Below are positions 7,540 through 17,591 of a stretch of DNA of 64,000 nucleotides, in pieces. How positions within the stretch are numbered: the stretch's first letter is position 1; every line of letters begins with the position of its first letter. The position numbers were made by a program, and so were the translations under genes. The notes under the pieces are model-generated. The model saw only the letters and a list, made by a program, of their open reading frames with translations, was not told where the DNA came from and ran no database searches. This DNA comes from Nostoc parmelioides FACHB-3921 (GTDB lineage: Bacteria; Cyanobacteriota; Cyanobacteriia; Cyanobacteriales; Nostocaceae): positions 104,545 through 168,544 of the forward strand of contig NZ_JACJQL010000007.1 of NCBI RefSeq assembly GCF_014696625.1, given 5' to 3'.

Positions 7540-9720
7540 GTGGCTAACATCAGTTTAAAACAAGGACAATTTGTTACCAATTCTTTGTCAAATAAATGGA
7601 AATTTAGACATCTTACTAAAATTCTTCTACGAAGACGTTTTATAGTATTGGGTGTTTCTTGTGTGGTGATTTCAGCTACTAGCTTTGCAGCTATAACAAA
7701 CAAACCCACCTACAAAAGCCAGATGCAAATATTAGTAAGCCCTAATGTATCTGAAGAAGTAGGTACAACAAATAATATAGATATTCCTCTAAGTATTGAA
7801 CAATACTCTGTGCAGAAGAACTTGATGCAGAGTTCTAAATTAATAGATAAGGTAGTAAATCTACTAAGTTTTGACTATCCCAATATTACTAAAGAAAATA
7901 TTTTAGGGAAAACAGAAAATAGTGACAATTCTCCATTAACAGTAACTCAGCTAGCGACTAATAAAGGTGCAAAGCAAGTTCTTAACCCCGTCTTTGAAAT
8001 CTCTTTTCAAGATAGCGACCCACTTAAAACTAAAAAGGTACTTCTAGCTTTACAAAAGGTTTATCAGGATTACAACCTAGAGCGAAGACAAGAGCGATTT
8101 AATCAAGGATTAGCATTTATTAATGCTCGATTGCCAGTAATAAAACAACAGGTAAGACAGGCCGAGAGAAAATTAGAACAGTTTCGGAAGAAGCATAATT
8201 TACTAGATCCAGAATTACAAAGTCAAGTTTTAATCAAATCTTTGACGGAAACTCAAGAACAGTTACAAGTAACTCGCACCCAACTACAAGATATCAATTC
8301 CCAGTATCAAAACTTAGAAAAAAGAATCGCAGAGGCTAGCCAAAAAGCACTCATCTCAATGCGTTTGGCTCAATCCAGTCGTTATAAAACATTGATAAGT
8401 GAATTACAAAAGACTGAACAAACTCTGGCCAAAGAGGAGCTACGTTATACAGATGATTCCCCTATTGTGCAGAGTCTCAAGCAGCAACGTCAGAGTCAAT
8501 TAACTTTAGTACAGCAAGAGTTAAAACGGTTAACTGCGGAGATTAGAACAGAAACAACCCCAGAACCAGGACAACTGGTTGGAGTTGAGCCAAATTTAGT
8601 GGAAGAATTTGTTCAAGTACAGACGAGGGCTTTAGGATTAATTGCTAACGAAAAGAGCCTCAGAGAATCAGAACAACGTATCCGTTCTGAATTGAGAAAA
8701 TATCCTAGTTTGATAGCAGAATATCAACGTCTTTTACCAGAAGTAGAAACGCAACGCAAAACACTTGAGCAAATGTTGCAAGCACAACAATCAATGGGAA
8801 TGAAAATTGCTCATGGAGGTTTTGATTGGTTGGTATTAGAGGAACCAAATCTGGGAACTTATGTTGGTAATGATAGGTTCTGGTTGGTATTTGCAGGTAT
8901 GATTGCTGGGCCGATTTTGGGTGTTGTCTTGGCGCTGATTTGGGGAATGCGTCATCGGATTATTCATTCTGCACAAGATTTGCAGAAAGTGAGCAACCTA
9001 AGATTACTGGGGACAGTACCGAAGTTAGCACCCCAGACGATGGAAAAACGCCTTCCCAATTTATCTTGGCTTGGGGGACGCAACTTAGGCGAGTCTGAGG
9101 AAGCAGGTAATTCTTGGCTACCTTGCCACGAAACTTTGGATATGGTCTACCAAAACACACAAATATTGAAGTATCCTGTCCCTTGTAAGTCTGTGATGGT
9201 AACTTCAGCGCTACCAGGGGAAGGAAGGACAACTTTAGCGATGGGGTTAGCGGCTAGTGCAGCTCATATGCACAGACGGGTGCTACTAATTGATGCTAAC
9301 TTGCGATCGCCTAAACTCCACAAAATTCTCCAACTATCAAACGACTGGGGATTATCTTTACTACTTCTTGATGAGACAAACACCGAAGTTCAAGAGTATA
9401 TCCAGCCAATTCACCCTTCCATTGATATTTTGACTGCGGGGCCAACACCAGAAGACGCGGTAGAATTGCTCAGTTCTCAGCGATTGAAAGATTTAATTGA
9501 ATTATTTGAAGAAACCTACGACTTAGTATTGATAGATGCTCCACCCATTTTAGGCACAGTCGATGGCAGAATTGTTGCCTCCTACTGCAAAGGAATTATG
9601 ATGGTAGGGCGTATTGGTTGGGTAACACAAACTGAACTAACTCAAGCCGTGGAGATTTTAAACAGCTTAAACTTAGTTGGCATTATCGCCAATGATATGA
9701 GTAGTTATCACAAGGGTTGA
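7540..9720 (+). CDS. Wzc/GumC-like polysaccharide co-polymerase with degenerate kinase domain
   Basis: Inner-membrane protein thought to control chain length and export of exopolysaccharide. The 726 residues contain a Wzz domain, with a first membrane segment near residues 30-55, a long coiled-coil periplasmic part (about 180-420), a second membrane segment near 447-470, and a cytoplasmic BY-kinase-like domain. In that domain Walker A reads ALPGEGRTTL with Arg563 in place of Lys, Walker A' reads LLIDANLRSP with Asn587 in place of the second Asp, and Walker B is LVLIDAPP. There is no C-terminal tyrosine cluster; the chain ends SSYHKG. So the kinase is probably weak or inactive, and the role structural. 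Start GTG, with AGAGG about 13 bases upstream. Confidence 0.85.
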   Translation: MANISLKQGQFVTNSLSNKWKFRHLTKILLRRRFIVLGVSCVVISATSFAAITNKPTYKSQMQILVSPNVSEEVGTTNNIDIPLSIEQYSVQKNLMQSSKLIDKVVNLLSFDYPNITKENILGKTENSDNSPLTVTQLATNKGAKQVLNPVFEISFQDSDPLKTKKVLLALQKVYQDYNLERRQERFNQGLAFINARLPVIKQQVRQAERKLEQFRKKHNLLDPELQSQVLIKSLTETQEQLQVTRTQLQDINSQYQNLEKRIAEASQKALISMRLAQSSRYKTLISELQKTEQTLAKEELRYTDDSPIVQSLKQQRQSQLTLVQQELKRLTAEIRTETTPEPGQLVGVEPNLVEEFVQVQTRALGLIANEKSLRESEQRIRSELRKYPSLIAEYQRLLPEVETQRKTLEQMLQAQQSMGMKIAHGGFDWLVLEEPNLGTYVGNDRFWLVFAGMIAGPILGVVLALIWGMRHRIIHSAQDLQKVSNLRLLGTVPKLAPQTMEKRLPNLSWLGGRNLGESEEAGNSWLPCHETLDMVYQNTQILKYPVPCKSVMVTSALPGEGRTTLAMGLAASAAHMHRRVLLIDANLRSPKLHKILQLSNDWGLSLLLLDETNTEVQEYIQPIHPSIDILTAGPTPEDAVELLSSQRLKDLIELFEETYDLVLIDAPPILGTVDGRIVASYCKGIMMVGRIGWVTQTELTQAVEILNSLNLVGIIANDMSSYHKG

Positions 9721-9796
9721 AATATTTTATGAAAACTTACTTACCCAGGTTGTCTGTTGAGACTGGGGGTAAGAGGGTAAGGGTTTTCAAAATTTC

Positions 9797-9845
9797 TACC
9801 CCTACACCCCTACACCCCTATACCCCTATACCCCTATACTCCTAC
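9797..9845. repeat. Heptanucleotide tandem repeat (CCCCTAYA)
   Basis: About six head-to-tail copies of a CCCCTATA/CCCCTACA motif with 7-8 base period between two convergent genes. This is the short tandemly repeated type known from heterocystous cyanobacteria; related arrays lie at 48890-48962 and 57879-57963. Confidence 0.85.
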
Positions 9846-10871
9846 TCAACTAACTAAAACCTTAGCTTCTACTTCTGGTTGATAACGGATTTCATTGGGA
9901 CAAGAACGACCTTGTTCAATATCAGCAATGTTATTTAAGGTTGTCTCTGCTATGTTACGTAAAGCATCTTCTGTAAAAAATGCTTGGTGTCCTGTGATAA
10001 GTACATTGGGAAATGTTGTCAGTCGTTGGAAGATATCATCTTGAATGATTTCCCCTGATAAATCCTCAAAAAACAATTCTGATTCCTGCTCATAAACATC
10101 TACACCCAAAGAACCGATTTTGCCAGTCTTGAGTCCTTCAATTACAGCTTGGGTATGAATGAGCGCACCTCTGCTGGTATTGATTAACATTACCCCTGGC
10201 TTTACCTGCTCGATTGCTTGTGCGTTGATTAAGTGATGTGTTTCCGGCATCAAGGGGCAATGGAGAGAAATAATATCAGAATTGGCAAATAGTTCTGGTA
10301 ATTCTACATATTCCCCCCCTAATGCTGACATTTCTGGGTTGCGGTACACATCATAGGCGAGTATGCGACAGCCAAACCCTTTCATAATTCGTCCCAAAAT
10401 CAAACCGATTTTACCAGTACCGATAATTCCCACCGTGCGTCCGTTGATGTTAAAGCCTAAAAGTCCATCTAAGGCAAAATTACCTTCACGGACGCGATTA
10501 TAAGCACGGTGAATTTTGCGATTGAGGCTCAAAATCAAACCTACTGCGTGTTCGGCTACACCATAGGGTGAATAGGCGGGAACACGAACTACAGTAACGC
10601 CCAACTTATTAGCCGCTTTTAAATCTACATTATTGAAACCTGCACAACGGAGGACAATCAAGCGAGTTCCCCGTGAAGCAAGAATTTCTAAAGTAGCTGC
10701 ATCAACTTGATCATGTACAAATACGCAAACCGCCGGAAATCCGGCGGCTAAAATAGCGGTATCTTGATTGAGACGGGGTTCAAAAAACACCAAATCATGT
10801 TGCTTTGGAGCATTTGCAGCTTCTAAAAACTGCCGATCATAGGCTTTTGTACTGAAGACTGCTACTTTCAT
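9846..10871 (-). CDS. D-2-hydroxyacid dehydrogenase, D-lactate dehydrogenase type
   Basis: Probably reduces pyruvate to D-lactate with NAD(P)H in fermentation; 341 residues, normal for the family. Visible: an N-terminal substrate domain with [11 protein letters not shown], the Rossmann motif [15 protein letters not shown] (about residues 145-160), the acidic or otherwise selective end of the second strand ILAYDVYRN, the catalytic Arg in NTSRGALIH, the Glu in GVDVYEQE and the His in ITGHQAFFT. The motif [10 protein letters not shown] and the His-Gln-Ala-Phe-Phe ending fit LdhA/Ddh rather than phosphoglycerate or formate dehydrogenases. Start ATG. It stands alone on the minus strand. Confidence 0.88.
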   Translation of the reverse strand: MKVAVFSTKAYDRQFLEAANAPKQHDLVFFEPRLNQDTAILAAGFPAVCVFVHDQVDAATLEILASRGTRLIVLRCAGFNNVDLKAANKLGVTVVRVPAYSPYGVAEHAVGLILSLNRKIHRAYNRVREGNFALDGLLGFNINGRTVGIIGTGKIGLILGRIMKGFGCRILAYDVYRNPEMSALGGEYVELPELFANSDIISLHCPLMPETHHLINAQAIEQVKPGVMLINTSRGALIHTQAVIEGLKTGKIGSLGVDVYEQESELFFEDLSGEIIQDDIFQRLTTFPNVLITGHQAFFTEDALRNIAETTLNNIADIEQGRSCPNEIRYQPEVEAKVLVS

Positions 10872-11039
10872 GCCAAACCTCAGGCTGTGTGCCGGATATT
10901 TTTCACATACATATTAGCTTGGTGTTTGAACAGGCGATGTTCACTAAGGGCTAGCTAAGAATGTCCAATATGCTTGCCAGTTATGGGTTTTAGGTTTTTT
11001 TTACCTTTAAATATTACTAAAGCAAAAATTAATTTTGAA

Positions 11040-12653
11040 TTAATTTTTTGAGTCGGAGTATTTTTCTATTTGCCAAAGTCTTCCAGGCTCAAACACTGGA
11101 AGAACCTGATTTTTATTTTGTTTTAAAGCCCCCAAAATTTGTTGTGATGGACGAAATGTCAATAATTGATTATTTTGGGAAAGGAAAAGATTTAAATTAG
11201 CATTTTCTAAATTAGTAGGCTGAGTTAAGAGCAGTAATCGTACATGATCTTGAAGTGAATAACTTTGGGCAATTAGATCACCAGTGTTGGTGTATTCATC
11301 TCCAATATCACTGACTATCACTGGTGAGGAACTACCATTAATACGATTAATTATTTCAAAATTATAATAGCTTAAATCCTTGCTCCACCAAGTATGTGCA
11401 GAAGCACTAACAGTCGCTGATGCGATACTACCTGTGAAAATAAGTAGAGTTACACTTTGCCATAGCCAACGATGGGAAGTAATTTTAGTTCCTAATAAAT
11501 AAGCAACTGCAAGTTGCACACCAGGATAGGAAGATATCAAGTAACGGCTGACAGTAGAGCGCCTGCCCCCTAATAGTAAATCTGGTAAAGCTAAACTGAG
11601 GAAAGGAACGAGAATTGTAGTAATAATAAATAACCAGGTTGCTCTTTTGGTTTGGCGACATACTAAATAAATTGCCCCAGCTATTAATGCAATAACGGCT
11701 AGTTTCAGTAGAGAAGAACGGGTACAGTTCCAGATAGTGTCAAAACCAAAGTCTAAGTCAAAAAATAAAGAACTAAAACTAACCAGCCATAGTTTTAATA
11801 AATACCATATATCAACTTTATCTCCAGTCCAATTTGTGGTTTCTAATGCCCGTTGGCGGTTAGTGACTAGTACTACTAACCAAGGAAGATATAAAATAAG
11901 CGAGCTAGCGATCGCCAATACAAAATATATGACATTATTTCTAGACGATTGCCTATTTTCTGGCTGAAATGTCCGCCCTAAAAATACATAACTTCCTTGA
12001 GCAACTACCGTTAGAACAAAAAAAGGATGGGTGTACCAGCCTATAATGTTGCTGAGAGTATACAAACTCCAGTTTTGCCAAGTAGGTAAGCGCCAAGCCC
12101 GTAATAATAAAAAATTGCTCCCAATGACTGCTACTGTTAGTAAGCTGTACTGTCTGGCTGTCTGAGCAAACAGAATATCGAAGGGAGACAAAGCTAACAG
12201 CACTGTTGCGAACAAAGCCACTGTAGTAGAAGCAAATAACTCCAGCCCCAAAGCATACATTAATGGCAACGCCAACAAACTCAGTAAAGCGGGCAATGTC
12301 CGGGACGCAGTGAGAGAACTGCCAAACATCTGCATCCAAAAGCGAGCCATTAAGAAATAAAGTGGTGGATGATGTGGGTCTTCAATTTTTAGTGAGTTAA
12401 TTGTATCTACTACAGTGCTTCCTGGTTTCAATCGCTGAAACTTCAGTAAATATGGTGCTGGTATGATGTGATTTTGAAAAATTTCTTGGTCTATCTCTTG
12501 GCGTGTGAAGCCCGCCGCCCGCATAGATGTATAGGCTTCATCGTGCCAGTAAATTTTGTAGTCGAGATGAAAAAAGCGGAAAAATACACCTGTTACCAAC
12601 AGTATTAGTAGAAACAACCTCAACCTGCGCGGAGTAAGTTTGAGATCCCGCAT
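11040..12653 (-). CDS. GT39/ArnT-like multi-pass membrane glycosyltransferase
   Basis: A 537-residue integral membrane protein with about 10-12 hydrophobic segments. The N-terminus RLFLLILLVTGVFFRFFHLDYKI is followed by the acidic pair WHDEAYTS near residue 37, typical of the first loop of GT-C enzymes of the PMT/ArnT superfamily; a second loop contains DPHHPPLYFLMARFW, also characteristic. Known family members move a sugar or aminosugar from a polyprenyl phosphate carrier to a lipid or protein outside the membrane. The acceptor here cannot be told. A hydrophilic C-terminal part of about 100 residues follows the last membrane helix. Confidence 0.78.
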   Translation of the reverse strand: MRDLKLTPRRLRLFLLILLVTGVFFRFFHLDYKIYWHDEAYTSMRAAGFTRQEIDQEIFQNHIIPAPYLLKFQRLKPGSTVVDTINSLKIEDPHHPPLYFLMARFWMQMFGSSLTASRTLPALLSLLALPLMYALGLELFASTTVALFATVLLALSPFDILFAQTARQYSLLTVAVIGSNFLLLRAWRLPTWQNWSLYTLSNIIGWYTHPFFVLTVVAQGSYVFLGRTFQPENRQSSRNNVIYFVLAIASSLILYLPWLVVLVTNRQRALETTNWTGDKVDIWYLLKLWLVSFSSLFFDLDFGFDTIWNCTRSSLLKLAVIALIAGAIYLVCRQTKRATWLFIITTILVPFLSLALPDLLLGGRRSTVSRYLISSYPGVQLAVAYLLGTKITSHRWLWQSVTLLIFTGSIASATVSASAHTWWSKDLSYYNFEIINRINGSSSPVIVSDIGDEYTNTGDLIAQSYSLQDHVRLLLLTQPTNLENANLNLFLSQNNQLLTFRPSQQILGALKQNKNQVLPVFEPGRLWQIEKYSDSKN

Positions 12654-12829
12654 AGCAAATCACCGCATGAATTTAGAAATCTAAAGCATAGTGACTGTAA
12701 TTACCACAATCACCAATGCTTCAGCGAAGTACCTGTTTAATTTCGTGTAGTGATACTAGTTGCGGTGTAAATACACGTTTATCGGCAATGTCTATAACCC
12801 TCACAACAGCGTAATTACGAATTACGCTA

Positions 12830-14149
12830 CTAGCCGCCATACACAATTTCACTGCGGTTAGTATTCCCCAAATCGGGTAAAGATTTAGGTGAATGGGGGG
12901 TAAGGGCTGTGGGTGTACTGGGGGCTACTTGTAATTGCTGTACTAGACGTTGTAAAAGTTTGTCTTGTTGTTGACGGAAAGCGCCAATTTGAGGGCCACG
13001 GTTAATGATAGCGAACCAAACCAAACCGCGATCGCGTGTGGGTACAACTCCAGCTAAAGCACTTACATCGCGCAAAGTCCCAGTTTTCATCACAGTAGCC
13101 ATCGGCAAATGTCGAGAGTGCATTGTGCCTCGGCGGTCAAAGCCAGCAATGGGAAACAAATCCGCTAGATTCAGTTGAACCGCAGCCGCTTCATGTTGCA
13201 GCGCCATCAACATCGCACAAGCCGCCCTGGGAGAAATGCGATTTTCCGGGCCAAGTCCCGAACCATTGATTAATTGAATTTCTGTTTCTGGTACTCTTGC
13301 TAGTTTGGCAGCTTTGGCTTGGACTACAGCATGGCCTCCCACTGCTTCTGCCAACATCTGCGCCATCTCATTATTACTATAAACATTCATCTCCTTGATT
13401 AATTGTTTCAAGGGTAAGGAACGGTGACGCACTAGTAAAGTTTGTTTGGGGTTAGGCTGGGCGGCAAATTTGATTGTGCCTTTAATAGCTACCTGGGGCT
13501 TTGGTGTCCCCTTGGGCATAATGGAATGTATATAATTTGCTGGACGAGTCCAGGTTTTAGAATTTAGTGATTGTTTGAGCATTTGCCCAGCTAATAGGGG
13601 ATGGCGTTGGAAATTCATGGCGAAATTGCCTGTAATTACCAAATTTCCCTTTACCTGCTTAATTCCCATTTTATTGAGCGTATTACCCAGGGCGATCGCT
13701 TCTTCCCAAACAAACATCGGGTCACCACCGCCATTAATGATTAAATCACCTTGTAATACGCCATTAACAACTGAACCATTGGTGGCGATCGTCGTTTCAA
13801 ATTGATGTTCTGGGCCGAAAGTAGTAAAAGCCGCCAGTGAAGTAGCAATTTTAGTGAGAGAAGCTGCCGGCAGAGGTGTAGTTCCTTGATGATTAGCCAT
13901 CAACATCGGCCCTGACTGCAACCAAATTCCTTGGCTTTCTGCTAAATTCTGAGCAATTAATTTTGTCGTGACTAATCCCTTCAGATATTCCTTGACTGTA
14001 TTAATTCCTGCTGGATTCGGATCAGGTGCAATAACCAAGCCTGGGCTACTTTGCCAAGTTAGTGCATCTAAAGCATCCGCAGGCTTGATTTGCACACCAG
14101 CCATTTCCAGCCAGATAGAAACCAAACCCGAACTCAACAATTCCAGCAT
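12830..14149 (-). CDS. dacB: D-alanyl-D-alanine carboxypeptidase / endopeptidase (PBP4 family, S13)
   Basis: Cuts D-Ala-D-Ala ends or cross-links of peptidoglycan in the periplasm. The three active-site motifs are present in order: SLTK with Ser97 and Lys100, YSNN (SxN) in the segment NVYSNNEMAQMLAEAVGG, and KTGT near residue 350 (VMKTGTLRDVSALAGV). The insertion between motifs that marks S13 enzymes is present but short, and the total of 439 residues is on the short side. The N-terminus is hydrophobic but not a clear cleavable signal. The C-terminal tail is Pro/Thr-rich and overlaps G-rich repeat-like DNA at about 12885-12930. Start ATG with a GGGGAG site. Confidence 0.9.
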   Translation of the reverse strand: MLELLSSGLVSIWLEMAGVQIKPADALDALTWQSSPGLVIAPDPNPAGINTVKEYLKGLVTTKLIAQNLAESQGIWLQSGPMLMANHQGTTPLPAASLTKIATSLAAFTTFGPEHQFETTIATNGSVVNGVLQGDLIINGGGDPMFVWEEAIALGNTLNKMGIKQVKGNLVITGNFAMNFQRHPLLAGQMLKQSLNSKTWTRPANYIHSIMPKGTPKPQVAIKGTIKFAAQPNPKQTLLVRHRSLPLKQLIKEMNVYSNNEMAQMLAEAVGGHAVVQAKAAKLARVPETEIQLINGSGLGPENRISPRAACAMLMALQHEAAAVQLNLADLFPIAGFDRRGTMHSRHLPMATVMKTGTLRDVSALAGVVPTRDRGLVWFAIINRGPQIGAFRQQQDKLLQRLVQQLQVAPSTPTALTPHSPKSLPDLGNTNRSEIVYGG

Positions 14150-14312
14150 GATTCACTCCCCACTTATGACTGTAATATATTGTTTCCTGTGCTAATATAC
14201 GCGCTTTATGCTGTTCATCAGCATTGAGTTATCATAACTGGTATTTTTTTCTCCTCTCAAAGTAAGTTGGACAATATTTAAGTATTAGGTATCAATTACC
14301 CATTACCAAAAA

Positions 14313-15383
14313 CTATTTCCTCTCTGGATGTACTTGCTCTTTGGTAGCAGAAATACCCATTTGATTAATTACCGCAATCATCTGATATAAACGTCCCAAG
14401 TCCCGTTGATTGAAGGATAAAACGAGGCGAGGTAGTCCCGCAGTTTCATCTTGGTTTTCTTGAGGTAAAGATTCACTTTTTTCAATTTTTCCTTGGACGA
14501 GAATGTCGCTAAATTCAGCATTTAGTTGCTCAATCTCAGCATCTGATAATTCTTGGGTTAAGCGAATTACCAGCTTATCACCCACATAGCGACAGGAGTG
14601 ATACACCTGATAAAAGCGGGTTATAGCATCACAGGCTACTTCTAAACTATCTGTGACGGTGTACAGGCTGGGGTCTTCAGGATTTACCAAACCTGTTTTC
14701 ACTAGATGCTGATTGATGTATTCACTCCAAGATTGCCAATAATCACCGCCAGGATGATCTATTAAAACCACTGGTACAGGGCCAAATTTACCTGTCTGGC
14801 TTAAAGTCATGCACTCAAATGCCTCATCTTGAGTACCAAACCCACCAGGAAATAAAGCTATAGCATCGCTTTCCTTGAGGAGAAAAAGCTTACGGGTAAA
14901 GAAATATTTAAAGTGAATTAGCTTGGGATCACCCTCAATAATGGGGTTTGCTTGCTGTTCAAAAGGTAGGTGAATGTTCAACCCAAAGGAATTTTCTCGT
15001 CCTGCACCCTCATGACCAGCCTGCATAATACCACCACCACCTCCGGTCATCACCATAAATCCCATCCGAGTCACCGCACGGCCAAATTCCACTGCCATTT
15101 GGTACTCTGGGGCTTGTGGTAATAGACGAGCCGAACCGAATATGGTTACTTTACGGACGTGTCGGTAATCATAAAATAATTGGAAGCCTCGTTCCATATC
15201 TGCTAAAGCCGCAGATAATATTTTCCAATCAAGACGTTCAATATCGCTGTCCGCTAAACGGACTATTGTTGCCAAAGCATTATAAATAAGTTGCCGATTT
15301 TTTAATGTCGGTAAGCGATCGATTAGTTCAGCAAGATCGGCTTGGAGAGACTCAAATGTTTCAAACGACGCAGATGAGGTCAT
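14313..15383 (-). CDS. LOG family protein (TIGR00730-type nucleotide hydrolase)
   Basis: The Rossmann-like core with GGGGGIMQAGHEGAG and the signature PGGFGTQDEAFE identifies the LOG family, formerly misnamed lysine decarboxylases. Known members hydrolyse nucleoside 5'-monophosphates (cytokinin activation, PpnN). The protein is longer than plant LOG proteins: about 90 N-terminal residues and about 110 C-terminal residues flank the core, the latter with a strand-rich segment (VGDKLVIRLTQELSD). The substrate is unknown. I use the ATG at 15383 (356 residues); a GTG at 15398 would add five residues. Confidence 0.8.
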   Translation of the reverse strand: MTSSASFETFESLQADLAELIDRLPTLKNRQLIYNALATIVRLADSDIERLDWKILSAALADMERGFQLFYDYRHVRKVTIFGSARLLPQAPEYQMAVEFGRAVTRMGFMVMTGGGGGIMQAGHEGAGRENSFGLNIHLPFEQQANPIIEGDPKLIHFKYFFTRKLFLLKESDAIALFPGGFGTQDEAFECMTLSQTGKFGPVPVVLIDHPGGDYWQSWSEYINQHLVKTGLVNPEDPSLYTVTDSLEVACDAITRFYQVYHSCRYVGDKLVIRLTQELSDAEIEQLNAEFSDILVQGKIEKSESLPQENQDETAGLPRLVLSFNQRDLGRLYQMIAVINQMGISATKEQVHPERK

Positions 15384-15656
15384 GATAGATGCCACCACAA
15401 TGGCATTACATTCTACCTAATTTTCGTGTGCAATTTTACGAATAAATCGGATTCCCATCACATCTCAAAGTAATAGCTTAGGGTCACCTCTCAACTAGAA
15501 AAATTTGATTAGTTTATCAATGGTGACATATATTTATTTCGTCCAATAGAAAAATTATGAGGCGCTAGAATCTGCACCTCATAAGACATTGAACAAATGT
15601 TTACCTAAACTTAATGAAAATAGATAGCTCAACAAGAGCTTACTACTGATTGAGTT

Positions 15657-15980
15657 TCACAGATGCTTTTCTAGGGTTTGAGATAATGTGGTTTTAGGCA
15701 CCGCACCGACTACCATATCGACTTTTTGCCCACCTTTAAAAATCATAAGCGTGGGGATGCTGCGGATGCCGTACTGACTTGCAACTTGTGGGTTTTCATC
15801 AGTGTTGACTTTCACCACTTTTATTTTACCTTCGTACTGTAGAGCTATTTCATCGACAACAGGAGCGACCATTCTGCAAGGGCCACACCAAGGGGCCCAA
15901 AAATCAACCAGAACTGGTACATCGCTGTCGAGTACTTCTTGCTTAAAAGTAGAATCTGTAACTTGTGCGGCTGCTGACAT
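15657..15980 (-). CDS. trxA: Thioredoxin
   Basis: Reduces disulfides of target proteins with electrons from thioredoxin reductases; in cyanobacteria it links photosynthetic electron flow to metabolic enzymes. 107 residues with the WCGPC active site (Cys32, Cys35), the conserved Asp in LVDFWAPW, the cis-Pro loop [13 protein letters not shown] and the C-terminal helix. This is an m-type thioredoxin of classical length. Start ATG. It lies downstream of guaB3 on the same strand, separated by about 360 bases that contain a strong GC-rich hairpin. Confidence 0.97.
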   Translation of the reverse strand: MSAAAQVTDSTFKQEVLDSDVPVLVDFWAPWCGPCRMVAPVVDEIALQYEGKIKVVKVNTDENPQVASQYGIRSIPTLMIFKGGQKVDMVVGAVPKTTLSQTLEKHL

Positions 15981-16107
15981 GCCTAAAAACCTTTGCCAAT
16001 TATATTTCTGACTTTCGTGAAAATTCTACCATAGCAAAAACAACTGCCCAAAACACAAGGATGTACATTTGCAAAGAAGCTAAAGAATTTATGTAATACA
16101 TAAGGAA

Positions 16108-16131
16108 CCGCCCGAACAGTAGTCCGGGCGG
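16108..16131. terminator. GC-rich hairpin between guaB3 and trxA
   Basis: CCGCCCG (16108-16114) pairs with CGGGCGG (16125-16131), with a 10-base loop. No T-run follows on either strand, so it could be an RNA-stability element of the trxA leader or a weak terminator of guaB3. A 92-codon minus frame across this spacer (16000-16278) is not protein-like and is not called. Confidence 0.45.
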
Positions 16132-16339
16132 AGTGTGGTGTGAGGAGTGAACGGAAACATGCGTCTCCGCTATATATATTGTAGGCGACATATGTGATTT
16201 TTCCAGTGGTTGTTTAAGAGTCTGGAAAAAATTTCTGAATAATTTAAAGTTGGTAATCCGGAATAGGGTAGAAGGCATAGTAAAAAATTTATTTCTAATT
16301 AATCATTAGCCATTCCCTATTCCTTTTTACCTATTCCCT

Positions 16340-17503
16340 TTATTTACCCATACCTAATTGTTGAGCTTTTTGGTAAACTTTTCCCTCTGTTAACAAAGAA
16401 GGAGCAATCACAACTTCAACTTGCTGCATTTCTTTAATATCTTTTGCTCCCAATGTACCCATGCTAGTTTTTAAGGCTCCCAATAAGTTATGAGTACCAT
16501 CATCTAGCCCGGCTGGCCCGGTTAATATTTGCTCAAGAGTACCGGTTGTACCGACGCGAATCCGGGTGCCACGGGGTAATACAGGGCTAGGTGTTGCCAT
16601 GCCCCAATGGAAGCCTCTTCCTGGGGCTTCGGCGGCTCTGGCAAAGGGAGAACCGATCATTACGCCGTCAGCGCCGCAAGCGATACATTTACAAATGTCA
16701 CCACCAGTAATTAAACCGCCGTCAGCGATAATGGGGATATAATTGCCTGTTTCCCGATAGTAATCATCTCGTGCGGCGGCGCAATCAGCGATCGCCGTTG
16801 CTTGGGGTACTCCTACACCTAATACCCCACGAGAGGTACAAGCTGCACCAGGGCCAATCCCTACTAAGACAGCCGCCGCTCCAGCTTTTAACAAGTTCAA
16901 GGTGACTTCGTATGTCACACAGTTACCCAAAATTACGGGAATTGGCATAGAACGGCAAAATTCAGCCAAATCTAGAGGTACTACGGATTCTGGTGACAAG
17001 TGGGCGGTAGAAACTACCGTAGCTTGAATAAAAAATAAATCTGCCCCAGCTTGGGCTACTACCTCACCATATTTGCTGGCTCCTACTGGAGTAGCACTAA
17101 CAGCTGCAATCCCACCTTGTTCTTTAATTTCTTGAATACGTTTGGTAATTAATTCTGGTTTGATGGGTTCGGCATAAAGCTCTTGCATTAAAGAGACAAA
17201 CTCATCTTTGCCGACCGAAGCAATCCGATCTAAAATCGGCTCTGGGTCAGCATAACGAGTTTGAATGCCTTCCAAGTTAATAACTCCTAAGGCCCCTAGC
17301 TGCGATAAACGTACCGCCATCTTGACATCAACAACCCCATCCATTGCACTGGCAATAATCGGGATTTCTCGCTCGATATTGCCAATTTTCCACCGAGTAT
17401 CGGCTAAACTCGGATCGAGTGTTCTGTTACCAGGGACTAGAGCAATTTCATCAATGCCATATGCTCTACGAGCCGTCTTTCCCCGCCCAAGTTGAATTTC
17501 CAC
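16340..17503 (-). CDS. guaB3: GuaB3, IMP dehydrogenase-related enzyme (probable GMP reductase)
   Basis: TIM-barrel purine nucleotide enzyme. The barrel lacks the CBS pair found in true IMP dehydrogenase. Visible: IQLGRGKTARRAYGIDE at the N-terminus, IIASAMDGVVD, the phosphate and catalytic loop GIGPGAACTSRGV with the active-site Cys, IADGGLITGGDI, GADGVMIGSPFARA and RVGTTGTLEQILTGP. Cyanobacterial GuaB3 has been reported to reduce GMP to IMP with NADPH rather than oxidise IMP. I choose the GTG at 17503 because it gives the family's normal start (M-E-I-Q-L-G-R-G-K) and 387 residues; an upstream in-frame TTG at 17521 would add six unconserved residues. Confidence 0.88.
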   Translation of the reverse strand: MEIQLGRGKTARRAYGIDEIALVPGNRTLDPSLADTRWKIGNIEREIPIIASAMDGVVDVKMAVRLSQLGALGVINLEGIQTRYADPEPILDRIASVGKDEFVSLMQELYAEPIKPELITKRIQEIKEQGGIAAVSATPVGASKYGEVVAQAGADLFFIQATVVSTAHLSPESVVPLDLAEFCRSMPIPVILGNCVTYEVTLNLLKAGAAAVLVGIGPGAACTSRGVLGVGVPQATAIADCAAARDDYYRETGNYIPIIADGGLITGGDICKCIACGADGVMIGSPFARAAEAPGRGFHWGMATPSPVLPRGTRIRVGTTGTLEQILTGPAGLDDGTHNLLGALKTSMGTLGAKDIKEMQQVEVVIAPSLLTEGKVYQKAQQLGMGK

Positions 17504-17591
17504 GCTGTTAACTTTTCTCAATTCTGTTCTAGCTAGGGTATCAAATTGTGAGGGAGTTTGCAGCGATTTTTTTTATTGATGGCTAATTTTT

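Noticed and set aside
16000..16278. 92-codon minus-strand frame between guaB3 and trxA
   Set aside because: It crosses a GC-rich hairpin and shows no recognisable protein pattern; more likely untranslated leader.
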